Of a DNA stretch of 64,000 nt, positions 1-9,500 are shown one piece after another. Positions within the stretch are counted from its first letter, which is position 1. Every line of letters starts with the position of its first letter. The stretch lies in NCBI RefSeq assembly GCF_900156825.1, contig NZ_FTOV01000007.1:173069-237068 (forward strand). Reading direction: 5' to 3'. This DNA is from Chryseobacterium gambrini. GTDB taxonomy: Bacteria > Bacteroidota > Bacteroidia > Flavobacteriales > Weeksellaceae. The translations under genes and the position numbers were made by a program. The notes beneath the pieces were generated by a model that did not search any database, was not told the origin of the DNA, and saw only the letters and a list, made by a program, of their open reading frames with translations.

Positions 1-1160
1 AACAAAATACGAAGATTTTTTCTCCGCAGGAAGCAGATGCGATCATTCTGATTGATACAAAAAAGCTGACAAGACAATATGTTTACAGCCTTATAGAGCA
101 TCCTTCTTTATGGTTTGAAAGCAAAGGAAAAAACAAAATATCTTTTAGAAAATCGGGAGTGGAAATTCCCGATTTTTTGCAGGTTTTCCATCTGAAAAAT
201 TCAAAAGTTTCGAACTGGTACAGTGTTTTTGAACTGGAAGACACGAAGACTTTTTTATCGTTTCTGAAACAGCAGAAGTTTACGGATCTGGGAAATCAGA
301 TGTTCAGGAAAGATCAGGTTTTTATTAAAATCCTTGGAAAAAACCTCATTATCGGAAGTTCCAGTGATGATTTTGAGCGAATTAACAACCAGTTATTTCA
401 CAGTTCTCAGGCAAATCTTTTTGATGCAGACGCGCTCGTTACCAATGGATTAGGAAGTATTATTCTGAACACAAAAAAAGGCAGCCATAATCTTTCTATC
501 GAATTGAAACATGATGAAATTGAAATCAGGAATCAGTCTGATTCTTATGATCCCTCTCCGGCTATTTCAAAACTATTGAAGACCGATTCTTTTTTAGAAA
601 CAGAACTGGATGCTGAAAATATTAAAATTTTTAGTTCTTTTTTTGATAAAACTTTTGCAGATTCTTCATCCATTAATCAGATGAAAGTTTCCGTACATCT
701 GGAAGAGGTGAATGACACGATCATTACTTACAGCTACGATGACAATTTTAATGAAGTTGAAAAGAAAACATTTCAGAAGATCATTCAGCCGAATTATATC
801 ATTGATTTTCAAAGCTTAAACCCTGAAAAGACGGAACTGTATTTTCAGAATAAAAAATGGATCAATGCCCAGAATCAGTTCACAGCAATTCCTTTTCAGC
901 CTAACCTCATCACTCAGAATAGCAAAGGTTTTAAAATAAAATCTACAAGAAAACCAGTTCAGCAGTCTTTCAATCTGAATGAAAATTATATTTTTGTAAA
1001 AAATAATCCGTTATTGCTGTCTTTTTTAAAAACATTATCACCTAAGGAAAAGAAAATGATTTCCGATATTGATTATATTTTTTACGGAAACAGAGATCAG
1101 GATTATTGTCTGAAAGTACAGTTTAAAAAAGATGACCTTCCTTTGATTTTAAGGTGGTAA
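1..1160 (+). CDS. C-terminal part of an uncharacterised protein, cut by the window edge
   Basis: The frame is open from base 3 with no stop, so the gene begins before the window; 385 residues are visible. A GTG at 159 is only an internal codon, because coding-like sequence continues upstream of it. The visible part is rich in polar and aromatic residues and shows no membrane segment or motif I recognise. The next gene starts 14 nt after the stop on the same strand, so the two may be co-transcribed. No function is proposed. Confidence 0.85.
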   Translation, partial: QNTKIFSPQEADAIILIDTKKLTRQYVYSLIEHPSLWFESKGKNKISFRKSGVEIPDFLQVFHLKNSKVSNWYSVFELEDTKTFLSFLKQQKFTDLGNQMFRKDQVFIKILGKNLIIGSSSDDFERINNQLFHSSQANLFDADALVTNGLGSIILNTKKGSHNLSIELKHDEIEIRNQSDSYDPSPAISKLLKTDSFLETELDAENIKIFSSFFDKTFADSSSINQMKVSVHLEEVNDTIITYSYDDNFNEVEKKTFQKIIQPNYIIDFQSLNPEKTELYFQNKKWINAQNQFTAIPFQPNLITQNSKGFKIKSTRKPVQQSFNLNENYIFVKNNPLLLSFLKTLSPKEKKMISDIDYIFYGNRDQDYCLKVQFKKDDLPLILRW

Positions 1161-1174
1161 AAAAATAAAAATCA

Positions 1175-1513
1175 ATGGATGCTTTGCATATTACTTTACT
1201 AAAACCCGTCACGCATTATTTCCTGCATTTTGTTTTTCCCGTGTTTATTGCTCTAATCTTTTACAGGAAGAACTGGAAAAAAGTGTATCTTATTTTGCTA
1301 GCAACCATGCTTGTAGATGTGGATCATCTTTTCGCGAATCCTATATTTGATCCTAACCGCGGAAGCATCGGTTTTCATTTTTTGCATTCTTATTATGCGA
1401 TTGCGGTGTATTTTTTGATGCTTTTTTTTAAAGGAAATATCAGGATTGCAGCCATCGGATTACTGCTTCATATGTTGACGGATTTTCAGGATTTTTATTT
1501 CTGGAATCATTAA
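1175..1513 (+). CDS. Small integral membrane protein, DUF6122-like
   Basis: This 112-residue protein has about four hydrophobic segments (residues 12-30, 36-52, 68-85 and 88-104). Between them lie DVDHLFANP near residue 48, a downstream HFLHS, and LLLHMLTD near residue 98. The His/Asp pattern in membrane helices resembles the DUF6122 family of Bacteroidota and more loosely the DUF457 membrane-bound metal-dependent hydrolases. Assignment is from memory of the family; the role is unknown. It sits between the truncated gene and the antiporter in the same orientation. Confidence 0.75.
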   Translation: MDALHITLLKPVTHYFLHFVFPVFIALIFYRKNWKKVYLILLATMLVDVDHLFANPIFDPNRGSIGFHFLHSYYAIAVYFLMLFFKGNIRIAAIGLLLHMLTDFQDFYFWNH

Positions 1514-1578
1514 AATACCATTAATATTTTCTTTTGATATTTCAAAAGTCATCGATTTTTTGTATTTTAGGAACAGTT

Positions 1579-2649
1579 ATGAAATTGAAAGACTTTTTAC
1601 ATTATACGTATATTTTTCCCATTCTTGCAGTTGGTTATTATTTTTCCGGACTTATGGGGACGGGTGTTCTGTCTGATGTAATTGCCGGAATTTTATTAAC
1701 GGGCAGTGTTTTATCTGCAGTGCATCATGCAGAAGTTGTCGCACATAAAGTAGGTGAACCTTTCGGAACTATTATTCTTGCGCTGTGTATTACAATCATT
1801 GAAGTGGCGCTGATTATTTCACTGATGGTTGCGGGAGGAGATCAGGCGATTACGCTTGCAAGAGATACGGTTTTTGCTGCGGTAATGCTTATTCTCAATG
1901 GAATTTTAGGAATCTGTATTTTGGTGGGCGGCGTGAAATATTACGAACAGTTTTTTGCAAGAACTTCCGCCACAACTTATCTGGTTAGTATTGTTTCCAT
2001 CCTGATTTTGACTTTGGTTCTTCCGAATTTCACCTCCAGCGTAAACGGTCCTTTTTATAATCAGGCACAACTGATTTTTGTTTCTATTGCCTGTCTTGTG
2101 ATTTATGGAGTCTTTCTGATGGTTCAGACGATCCGTCACAGAAATTATTTTATCGTTCCGGAAGAGCAATCAGAAGAAAATTATATTCCTTCGGTTTCAA
2201 AAACGGCAATCAGTTTTACTTTTCTGGTGATTTGTCTGGCGATTGTTGTGATGATGGCAAAAGGTCTTTCTGCCACAATTGAAAATATGGTGCAGAGTTT
2301 GGGCGCTCCAAAATCTCTGGTCGGAGTCATTATCGCGGCGGTAGTTCTGCTTCCGGAAGGTGTTGCGGCGATTCGGGCGGCTCGAAGCAACCAGATCCAG
2401 TCGAGTTTAAATCTTGCTCTGGGTTCTGCTTTAGCAAGTATCGGACTCACGATTCCTGCGGTTTCTGTGGTTTGTATCCTGTATGATATTCCGCTGGTTT
2501 TAGGTCTGGACAAGAAAGATATTATTCTGCTTTCTCTTTCTGTTTTTATCGTGATGCTTTCTTTAAGCCGCGGAAAAACAAATATTCTCTACGGAACGGT
2601 TTTATTGGTAAACCTTGCAGCCTACATTTTCACGGTAATTGTTCCGTAA
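1579..2649 (+). CDS. chaA: Calcium/proton antiporter, ChaA family
   Basis: Inner-membrane cation/H+ exchanger of the CaCA superfamily, expected to export Ca2+ (and in some members Na+ or K+) in exchange for protons. The first repeat shows the family signature HAEVVAHKVGEPFG followed by TIIEVALI, whose acidic residues line the ion path. The second repeat has LLPEGVAAIRAARSNQIQ. Around ten hydrophobic segments fill the 356 residues, close to the usual ChaA length. I start at ATG 1579; an in-frame TTG at 1534 would add 15 residues with no family resemblance. Confidence 0.9.
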   Translation: MKLKDFLHYTYIFPILAVGYYFSGLMGTGVLSDVIAGILLTGSVLSAVHHAEVVAHKVGEPFGTIILALCITIIEVALIISLMVAGGDQAITLARDTVFAAVMLILNGILGICILVGGVKYYEQFFARTSATTYLVSIVSILILTLVLPNFTSSVNGPFYNQAQLIFVSIACLVIYGVFLMVQTIRHRNYFIVPEEQSEENYIPSVSKTAISFTFLVICLAIVVMMAKGLSATIENMVQSLGAPKSLVGVIIAAVVLLPEGVAAIRAARSNQIQSSLNLALGSALASIGLTIPAVSVVCILYDIPLVLGLDKKDIILLSLSVFIVMLSLSRGKTNILYGTVLLVNLAAYIFTVIVP

Positions 2650-2690
2650 CTTAAAAAAACACTGAACTCACAACAAAGAACTTTAAACCA

Positions 2691-3071
2691 TTAGAGTCTT
2701 CTTGCGAGTTCCATTTTGAAAGCCATCAGTTTGGCAATGTTTTCAGATTTGTAAATTGCCAGATCTGCGTTTTCTCCCACAAAATTTTCTTCAACCGTTG
2801 TTTTCCAGAGATTCAGCCAACGATCGAAATGATGCTGTTCCATCGCCTGAATTTCATTGATCGGAAAATGAACGCCCATCGGATTTCCTTTGTACGACAT
2901 CTGTCCGAAAAGAATGGATTCCCAAAACGAATACATCTTCGGCAAATGACTGTCCCATTTTACTTTAGCAATATCATTAAAGAAAAAGCCAATAACCTCA
3001 TCTTTAACGACTTTGGCATAAAACGAATTCACCAGATATTCAATATCTTCTCTTGATTCTAATTTTTTCAT
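2691..3071 (-). CDS. Group III truncated haemoglobin
   Basis: A 126-residue globin of the 2-on-2 fold, with FYAKVVKDEVIGFFFND at the N-terminal helices and QHHFDRWLNLW near residues 79-89, typical of group III (Ctb-like) truncated haemoglobins. The histidine just before FDRW is the likely haem-linked region. Such proteins bind O2 or NO and are linked to microaerobic or nitrosative stress in other bacteria; the role here is inferred only from the family. It converges with chaA, 41 nt from that gene's end. Confidence 0.88.
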   Translation of the reverse strand: MKKLESREDIEYLVNSFYAKVVKDEVIGFFFNDIAKVKWDSHLPKMYSFWESILFGQMSYKGNPMGVHFPINEIQAMEQHHFDRWLNLWKTTVEENFVGENADLAIYKSENIAKLMAFKMELARRL

Positions 3072-3178
3072 ACACCAAAGTTAGCATAAAATTGTGTGGA
3101 AATGTTTTGTGGCTGGATTGATACATTTCAGGTTTGGGATTTTGTTTTTTACGAAAACAGTATTCAATTTTCTGTAAA

Positions 3179-3391
3179 TCAGATTAATTTCTTATCAGAT
3201 AAAAAACTTACCAAATCTTCAATGCTTTTAAGATATTTTCCGGATATTCTTTTTTTATTGATATATAACTCGATCTGATTTGAAGTATCAAAAAACAATT
3301 CTACAGATTTATTTTCTTGAAATTGATACGTTAAACAACTAACTTCTAACCATCCGTTTTTTATTAAATATTCTGTAAAAGAGTTCTTCAT
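3179..3391 (-). CDS. Small hypothetical protein (70 aa)
   Basis: I use the ATG at 3391 (MKNSFTEYL); a longer frame back to 3469 would run through the end of the upstream immunity-like gene. The product is a soluble 70-residue protein with alternating charged and aromatic residues and a short C-terminal helix ending in SDKKLI. It begins 16 nt after the stop of the frameshifted Imm35-like gene on the same strand, so it may belong to the same small transcription unit. Family unknown. Confidence 0.5.
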   Translation of the reverse strand: MKNSFTEYLIKNGWLEVSCLTYQFQENKSVELFFDTSNQIELYINKKRISGKYLKSIEDLVSFLSDKKLI

Positions 3392-3407
3392 TTTAATAAA
3401 TTTAAAT

Positions 3408-3700
3408 CTAACAATATCTTCCCGCTTCGTATTCCTGAATATAATATTCGATCGTATTGCCGGAGCCAAATTCTATAATTTCTCCATCAACATTTTTGAC
3501 TAAAAAAGGAACATTTCCAACTAATGTATTATACTTTTCATCTCTTGTATCATAAAATTCTTTGCTTACATAGAAAAAAATCATTCCATAACTTTTTTTA
3601 ATAGTAGCTTCTTTGAAAAGAGAAAGCTCAATCCCGGATTTTTACCGGATTTATCAATATGATCTTGAGCTATTTGGATAATTTCCTGTTCTGTTAACAT
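3408..3700 (-). pseudogene. Imm35/YrhB-type immunity protein gene with a one-base frameshift
   Basis: Reading the minus strand from ATG 3700 gives MLTEQEIIQIAQDHIDKSGK, then the frame runs into a stop. One base off, the frame continues IELSLFKEATIKKSYG, then GNVPFLVKNVDGEIIEFGSG and a C-terminal IEYYIQEYE, ending at TAG 3408. The GN-PFLV-DGEI pattern matches the Imm35 (YrhB-like) immunity family, about 97 residues in total. The span is 293 nt; one extra A in the five-base run at 3639-3643 would restore 98 codons. It could be a real loss or a homopolymer sequencing error. No cognate toxin is recognisable immediately upstream. Confidence 0.7.
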
Positions 3701-3735
3701 AATTATTTTCCAGTTTTTACGATTTCAATTTACGA

Positions 3736-3770
3736 AAAACAAAAAGATTGCCTCTTTTCTGAGACAACCT
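3736..3770 (-). terminator. Predicted rho-independent terminator
   Basis: Ten-base arms at 3745-3754 and 3761-3770 pair on the minus strand; the two imperfect positions become G-U wobbles only in minus-strand RNA. An A-rich plus strand at 3736-3745 supplies the U tract. It would end transcription from the metalloprotease and exported-protein genes before the immunity-like gene. Confidence 0.6.
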
Positions 3771-3783
3771 ATTTTGTTCTTAT

Positions 3784-3942
3784 TTATTTTTTTAGATTCA
3801 ATAAATCTCTAGTGTAATTTCGGATTGAATTGAGTATTAATTCCTCAATGATACAAGCATTTTTCAGTATTATGCCATAAATTTTATAATTGGTGGTCAA
3901 TTCAAACCGAAAGTAGATAGTCAATGCTACTGATTTTTGCAA
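3784..3942 (-). other. Short open frame of uncertain status (52 codons, TTG start)
   Basis: Between the exported-protein gene and the terminator at 3736 the minus strand is open from TTG 3942 to TAA 3784. Its translation contains FRFELTTNYKIYG and ends RDLLNLKK, which reads more like protein than random AT-rich sequence. There is no ATG start and I recognise no family. It may be the end of a decayed gene or simply chance. Confidence 0.2.
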
Positions 3943-3952
3943 CCGAGACCAT

Positions 3953-4561
3953 TTATAAATTATCTTTTTTGAAAAAGTTGATGAATTCCTCTGTTAAAGG
4001 AGTTTCTATAATATATCCAGCAGGGTGATTTTTATTTGAATTATCAAACCATTCTTTTATCTTCTTGTATTTATTTGTTAAATTTTTCTCTCTGGAAATT
4101 AAATTTATCTTATTTACATTATTTTCAAAAAAAGGTAAATCTTCTACTAGAATATTATTCCATAAATGAGCAATAATAAAATATTTCTTATCTTTTCTTT
4201 TGATAAAAAATATATTATAGTATTTTTTATTTTTTTCTATAATATTACTTATTCCGGAGCATTCTTCACCATTAATATTTTCATAAAAATCATTATTATT
4301 GGTTTCAATTTTAACTTTTAGCTTTTTAAAATCTTGATTATATCTATTTTTTAAAACAGTGAATGTATTTCCAAATTTTATATTATTTTCTACATAAAAT
4401 TCATTTTGTTGATTGTTGTTATACGAAAATTCTGTTGTTTCGGCTATTAGTATAGCATCACTATTCATAACCATTTTGTATAAAGGAAGTTGAGACTGAG
4501 AATACATTACATTACATCCTAAGATGAAAAGTATAACAATGAAAAATTTATATCGTTTCAT
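3953..4561 (-). CDS. Exported or lipid-anchored protein beside a metalloprotease, possible inhibitor
   Basis: The start is ATG 4561, giving a 202-residue protein whose first 21 residues form a signal peptide with ILGC at residues 13-16 (a possible lipobox) and YSQ just after. It begins 2 nt after the stop of the metalloprotease, so the two are translationally coupled. The mature part (SDAILIAE, FTVLKN, KVKIETN, an ECSG, then YYNIFFIKR) is laid out like bacterial NTR/TIMP-like OB-fold domains. That resemblance is by eye and unproven. The sequence is strikingly AT-rich and Asn/Lys-rich. An inhibitor or immunity role is an inference from position. Confidence 0.7.
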   Translation of the reverse strand: MKRYKFFIVILFILGCNVMYSQSQLPLYKMVMNSDAILIAETTEFSYNNNQQNEFYVENNIKFGNTFTVLKNRYNQDFKKLKVKIETNNNDFYENINGEECSGISNIIEKNKKYYNIFFIKRKDKKYFIIAHLWNNILVEDLPFFENNVNKINLISREKNLTNKYKKIKEWFDNSNKNHPAGYIIETPLTEEFINFFKKDNL

Positions 4562-4563
4562 AT

Positions 4564-6474
4564 TTAATAATTTTTTATATCGTTTCGCATTATTTTTATT
4601 TGATGGCTTAAAAAACATACTCTTGTGTTATCATAATCCATTATATTCTTCGTTGAGGCTTTCTTAAATCTTAAAAAATTTGCTTCTATCTGTTCCCATT
4701 CTTTTTCATAAAACTTCATGAATTCTTTATCAAGCTTTATACTATCATTTTTTAATATGTTGAAGTTCGTTTTTAACTCTTCAAAATCTTTTATTTTATT
4801 TGTATTTATAATTTCAATAGCTTTCTTATTTTCAGTAATATAAGCTTTTTGTTTATCTATATCTTCTTGAAGTAATGTTAAGTATTGAGCTTTAGTAACA
4901 GGTTTTCCATTATATGTAAAATTGCCATTTGAAGCTTTCCCTTGAGCTAAATCTCTTTCTTTACCAATAATATAATTTTTTCTATTATTTATAAAGTTAT
5001 TTAATGATTCTTTTAATGTGGTCACTTTAGCCTTGATTTCCTTATAAATATAAAAAGGATAAGATTCTCTTGTTTTAGTAATTATATTTGTTTTTAGTGT
5101 TTGATAGTAATTTTTTGAATTATTAAAACTATTCAATTCTTTTGTATTGAAAAATAAGTGATCTAATCCAAGCATATGCCCAATCTCGTGAGCATAAGTA
5201 TCTTTTGATTCAGTATTTGTAGAGTACACCATCAATGTATAATGATCTAGTGGAGAAGTTCGACTGTACGCTCCTGTTTCTTTATCAGAAGATTCAAAAT
5301 CACTTAAGATGATAATTCCGCCTTCATAGCTTTTGCTTTTAGTTTTTAGTTTATTTTTATACTCACGAATTGTAACAGCATCCATATCATTATCTTTATC
5401 AGCTAATCCTATATCTTTTTGATTGTCTACAATAACATCTGTTGGTACAATTATTTTTGCACACTCTTTCTTTACTGGATCCCAACTAGTTATTTTGCAA
5501 TTACCTGCGGCATCAACATCCTGTTTTTCTTTATTTATATTGGCAAAGTATTTTTTGCCTGTCCAATCAGTTTTATCAAAAGCATAGAAATAATCATCCA
5601 AATCTCCGCTTCCTAATGTATCAAACATTGTTTGGTTTTCTATCTCTATTTCATAGCCTGCTTGGTTCAGAGAATTTTCATTAAGATATTTCTTCACATC
5701 ACTATCCTTAAATTTTTGAAATAGTGCTTTGGCTTTGGCTGAAGGGTTACCATCTGAAGAGACCAATGCAATTACTCTGAATTTTAATTTCAATACCTTG
5801 TTTTCCATCATTGTTAATCCTCCTATTTTCAAAGAACTTCCTGAAGTTGCTTCTCCAAGAATTTCATATTTTTTCTCTGGAGCTTCTTTCAAACATTTTA
5901 TTTTCAACAAAATAGATTCACTTAACTCAGAAACTTCCATTTCCGCTTTTTTGCCTGCTTTTTTACCTGTATTTTTTTTATTTATTATTTCAAAATCATA
6001 ATACTCATCTCCAAATATACTGATTTTATCAAAGTAAGAGTTAGATTTTTCCTCTAGACTAGTTTCTAAAGATAATTCTATTGTTTGATTAGGTTTCATA
6101 AGAACCCAAGGGATATCAACGATTTGATTGCTATTTTTTATTGTTAACAATTCATAATGCTCTTTTATCGCATTTTTAGCACTATTAATGTCAGAAGAAA
6201 TTGGGATAAAGTTTCCAATGTCATTTTGATTTATGGGTTTTTTGTAAAAATATTCTGCTTCAGAAAAACTTACCCCTTGAATTTTTAATATTTCTCCAGT
6301 TTTAGGATCAACATCAATCCAATCAAAACCAAATTCACCATTATATGTACTATTAACTCTTACTTTTAGATTATTAATCTCAACTGATTTTCTACTTCTT
6401 CTCGTCCCATACACATCAATATCTTCTACACCAATATCCGCAAGGTTTCTAATTCCTATATTTCCTGTTTTCAT
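4564..6474 (-). CDS. Predicted zinc metalloprotease (metzincin-like), no signal peptide
   Basis: This 636-residue protein carries HEIGHMLGLDH at residues 429-439, the extended zinc-binding motif of metzincins, and NIMDY at 610-614 as a likely Met-turn. The roughly 170 residues between them are mostly Lys/Glu/Asn-rich and look helical or coiled-coil, an unusually long insertion. The N-terminal 400 residues are of unknown fold and include a GKKAGKKAE linker near 170. There is no signal peptide or membrane segment. Base composition is very AT-rich: 11 G/C among 60 bases at 5041-5100 by hand count. A coupled exported gene follows. Likely an accessory effector-type protease; substrate unknown. Confidence 0.8.
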   Translation of the reverse strand: MKTGNIGIRNLADIGVEDIDVYGTRRSRKSVEINNLKVRVNSTYNGEFGFDWIDVDPKTGEILKIQGVSFSEAEYFYKKPINQNDIGNFIPISSDINSAKNAIKEHYELLTIKNSNQIVDIPWVLMKPNQTIELSLETSLEEKSNSYFDKISIFGDEYYDFEIINKKNTGKKAGKKAEMEVSELSESILLKIKCLKEAPEKKYEILGEATSGSSLKIGGLTMMENKVLKLKFRVIALVSSDGNPSAKAKALFQKFKDSDVKKYLNENSLNQAGYEIEIENQTMFDTLGSGDLDDYFYAFDKTDWTGKKYFANINKEKQDVDAAGNCKITSWDPVKKECAKIIVPTDVIVDNQKDIGLADKDNDMDAVTIREYKNKLKTKSKSYEGGIIILSDFESSDKETGAYSRTSPLDHYTLMVYSTNTESKDTYAHEIGHMLGLDHLFFNTKELNSFNNSKNYYQTLKTNIITKTRESYPFYIYKEIKAKVTTLKESLNNFINNRKNYIIGKERDLAQGKASNGNFTYNGKPVTKAQYLTLLQEDIDKQKAYITENKKAIEIINTNKIKDFEELKTNFNILKNDSIKLDKEFMKFYEKEWEQIEANFLRFKKASTKNIMDYDNTRVCFLSHQIKIMRNDIKNY

Positions 6475-6496
6475 TTTTGTTAATTTTAAATGTTAG

Positions 6497-6529
6497 TAAA
6501 AAAGAAAGCGGTGGTTTCCCACCACTTTC
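6497..6529 (-). terminator. Strong intrinsic terminator after the 1243-aa gene
   Basis: Eleven-base arms at 6504-6514 and 6519-6529 with a 4-base loop pair on the minus strand with one G-U pair, followed by six U residues (plus-strand A run 6498-6503). It lies between the large gene and the metalloprotease, so the protease is probably expressed by read-through or from its own promoter. Confidence 0.85.
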
Positions 6530-6549
6530 AAAACAAAGTTTAACCGTTG

Positions 6550-9500
6550 TTATACAGGTTTAATAATTGTACTTGGCAGCGTTGTCGCTCCATCACTATG
6601 AGCCAACTGCGCCTCTGTATCCAATTTGAAGCTAGTTTCAAACTCCAGTTCCTTAGGATTTTCACAATTTTCCGGATAATCTTCACGGAATAGTGGAAGC
6701 GGATGCAACGGATCAACCGGTAATCCTGTAGAAGATGCCTGAAGAATCGTCAACGTTGTAGGAACTCTTGTGATCCAGTATTTCCCTTGCGGAACTCCTG
6801 TCGGCTGTCTCATCTCGTCTACAATAGACATATACATTGGGTCTCCAATCACAGGAACTGCTCCGCCGTTCCAGATAATCCCTGTTTCCATAAAGAACTG
6901 TACAGCAGCTTCAAAGCCCGGTTTTACGGTAACAATGATTCTCGCCATCCCTGCCTGAAGGAAACTTCTGAACAGAGGATCCATACTTTCGGTAAGATAG
7001 AATTCCTGCCAGCTTTTACGGTTCGCCCAATAGTACGGATAGAAGGTATAATCCATGATTTCCCACTCAAATGCCTGTTCCATGAACTTCGCCAAAGCAG
7101 CATACTGATCAAGATTATCATTCAGGTAAACTTGGAAGTTATCCATTTTGGTATTATCATTTAATGCGTTTGTTGATTCATAGCCCAGTGTATTTGAGTT
7201 AAGGTAATCCTGCAACAGGTAAGCGATACAGTTATGCTTAAGGGTATCATGCTCCATATAACGGTAGAAGTTTCCCTGTTTTTCTTTTGCTTCTGCTTCT
7301 TTAGCTTTTTGCTCGTCGTCTAAACGTTTTTGTTCTTCCTGAAACTTTTTGTACGCTTCTTCATAGGCTTTAATAATAGCATTAAAGTTTTCTGTCTGCC
7401 ATTGAAGCATAAATGCATCCGAAAGTTTGCAATACAACGTCACGTTAAGCGTTACATCTTCAATATTTCTGCCTCGGTACAGAAAGTTAAACGTCCCGGA
7501 AAGGTTTAAGCCATTTTCCCAAATCGTACTCTGGTTGATTCTGCCTCCAAAATTTAAGTTTCTCTCTCCTCCTTTACCGTTGCTGCAATAAAACTCACTA
7601 TTATGAAATCTGGTATTTCGATCCATATAATATTGGATCTTCATATCTTTGGCAGCATAATTTTGTGTAATATTGATAGGTGTTCCTACCGCACCGAATG
7701 AACCGGTTGAATTTGGACGCCCAACAATTTCCTGATATACTTCCACATTTTCTTTTGGAAGGTCGGTTAAAGTTACTCCGTAAATATTTGCCCAATGTTG
7801 AAGTAAGTCTTTCGTTGCAGCTTTCGGACTTGCCATATTCCATGGTTCCGGAGCTGTTCTCGGATCTACCGGGGCTGTAAGCACCTGAGCTTTTGCAACT
7901 GCAACCGCCAGACGATGCAGTCTTGAAGGTTCAGGAACCATAAATTCAAACATAGTACGTTTACCATAATTGTAAATTTGGTTTTTCATCTTCTTATCGA
8001 TCCATCTGTAAACCCCTGTAATATGTTTAGGTTGCGCTGCATCGGCATTATCCGTTTTGGTTACCCTTCCTCTGTTGTCAAATTCATGAACATTGGTTTC
8101 CGTGTATTCTTTAATGATCTTTTGTACCCTTTCTTCAGAAACTTTGGTTAACACTCTTTCCATCGCTCTTTCCGTGATTTCCTGAGATTTAGCAACCGCC
8201 TGTCTCGTGCTGTCATGTTGAGCTGTATTGTTCGCATAGTCTGCCCCCATCTCAAATACTGTTTTACCCGCACCATAGCTGTATCTTGCATAAGCCGTGA
8301 TACTCTGGTCTTTTTCCAGTTCTTTCGCAACTTCCGTCTGCATATCCGTTCTGGAGGTTTTGGTCGTATCGGAAATTTTTTCTGTTTCCTGAGACTTGGA
8401 AGTCGTGTCGGTAATTTCAGAATAATCCCTTGCTACGGAAGATTTGTGTCTCAGTTCACTTGCCATCACGTTCTCAATATTGGAAACTTCTCCCGGAACG
8501 TAGGCGTGAACACTTTGCACGACTTTCAAATAATCGGCAACCCCTAATCTTTTGATTCCGAAGCTTCTGCGTTTCTGGATTTTTACGTTTTCAGGTTCTT
8601 CCGGATTCTCCACTACCCCTCTTGTCAGAGTAAGCATGCCCGTAAGTCCCAGATTTCCTTTTGTGTACAGCTGTCCAAGATCTGCGGATGCCTTGCTTCC
8701 GTTATCAAAAATAATTTCGATTCTGAAATTAATACTTGATCTGAACTTGTTAACAAGACACATAGGGAGCGTAATTTTATCATTGATCACGGGAATGTTG
8801 CTGAAGTTTTCTTCAAAACTTCCTGCCTTATCGGTTGTGGCAATAATTTTTGCAGAAGCAACGCTCCATGAAGAATCTGCGACCTCAAAAGAAAAGTTAA
8901 CAAATCCTCCTGATCCCGAAAATGCTGATGAGCTGTGTGCATAAAAACTATATGCCATTGGTGTTCTTGCGGTGCTTTGCACCACCGGAACAGACGCCCC
9001 CGCAAGGTTAACATACTGCTGCTGCTGAAGCGGAGTGTTTTCCAGTGCGGTCTGCATAGAAGAAGAAATATGACTTCCTACAATATTTAAGGCATCTGAA
9101 TAACTTTCTAATTCCTCATTAAGCGTGATGTTTTGGGAACCGATTCTTAACGTATTGTCAGAAATAATTGTAACTTTCTCTTTTTCCGCTTCTTGAGAAG
9201 TCCTGTCCATATCAATCTCTGTGAAAAGTTCGATAAAGAGATCAAAAGATTCCGGGGAGAGTTTTTCCTGTAGATCCGGCAAATTGATTTCGTTTTTATA
9301 AGAAAACTGAAAAGGAGCGACCTCAGATCTCTTCAACTCCTCATACATACGGTTTTTTTCTTCTTCCGTAGTTCCTTCGGTGATCTTACTTTCGATTTCT
9401 GCAAGTTTTCTTTCGTAAGCTTCCAGTGCTTCTCTGTTTTCTTTCTGATATTTTGCATATTCATCCTGATACGCCTGGTAAGAGGATTTGTGATATTTTT

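Noticed and set aside
1534..1578. TTG-initiated N-terminal extension of chaA
   Set aside because: Adds a non-conserved peptide; ATG 1579 gives the family-typical length.
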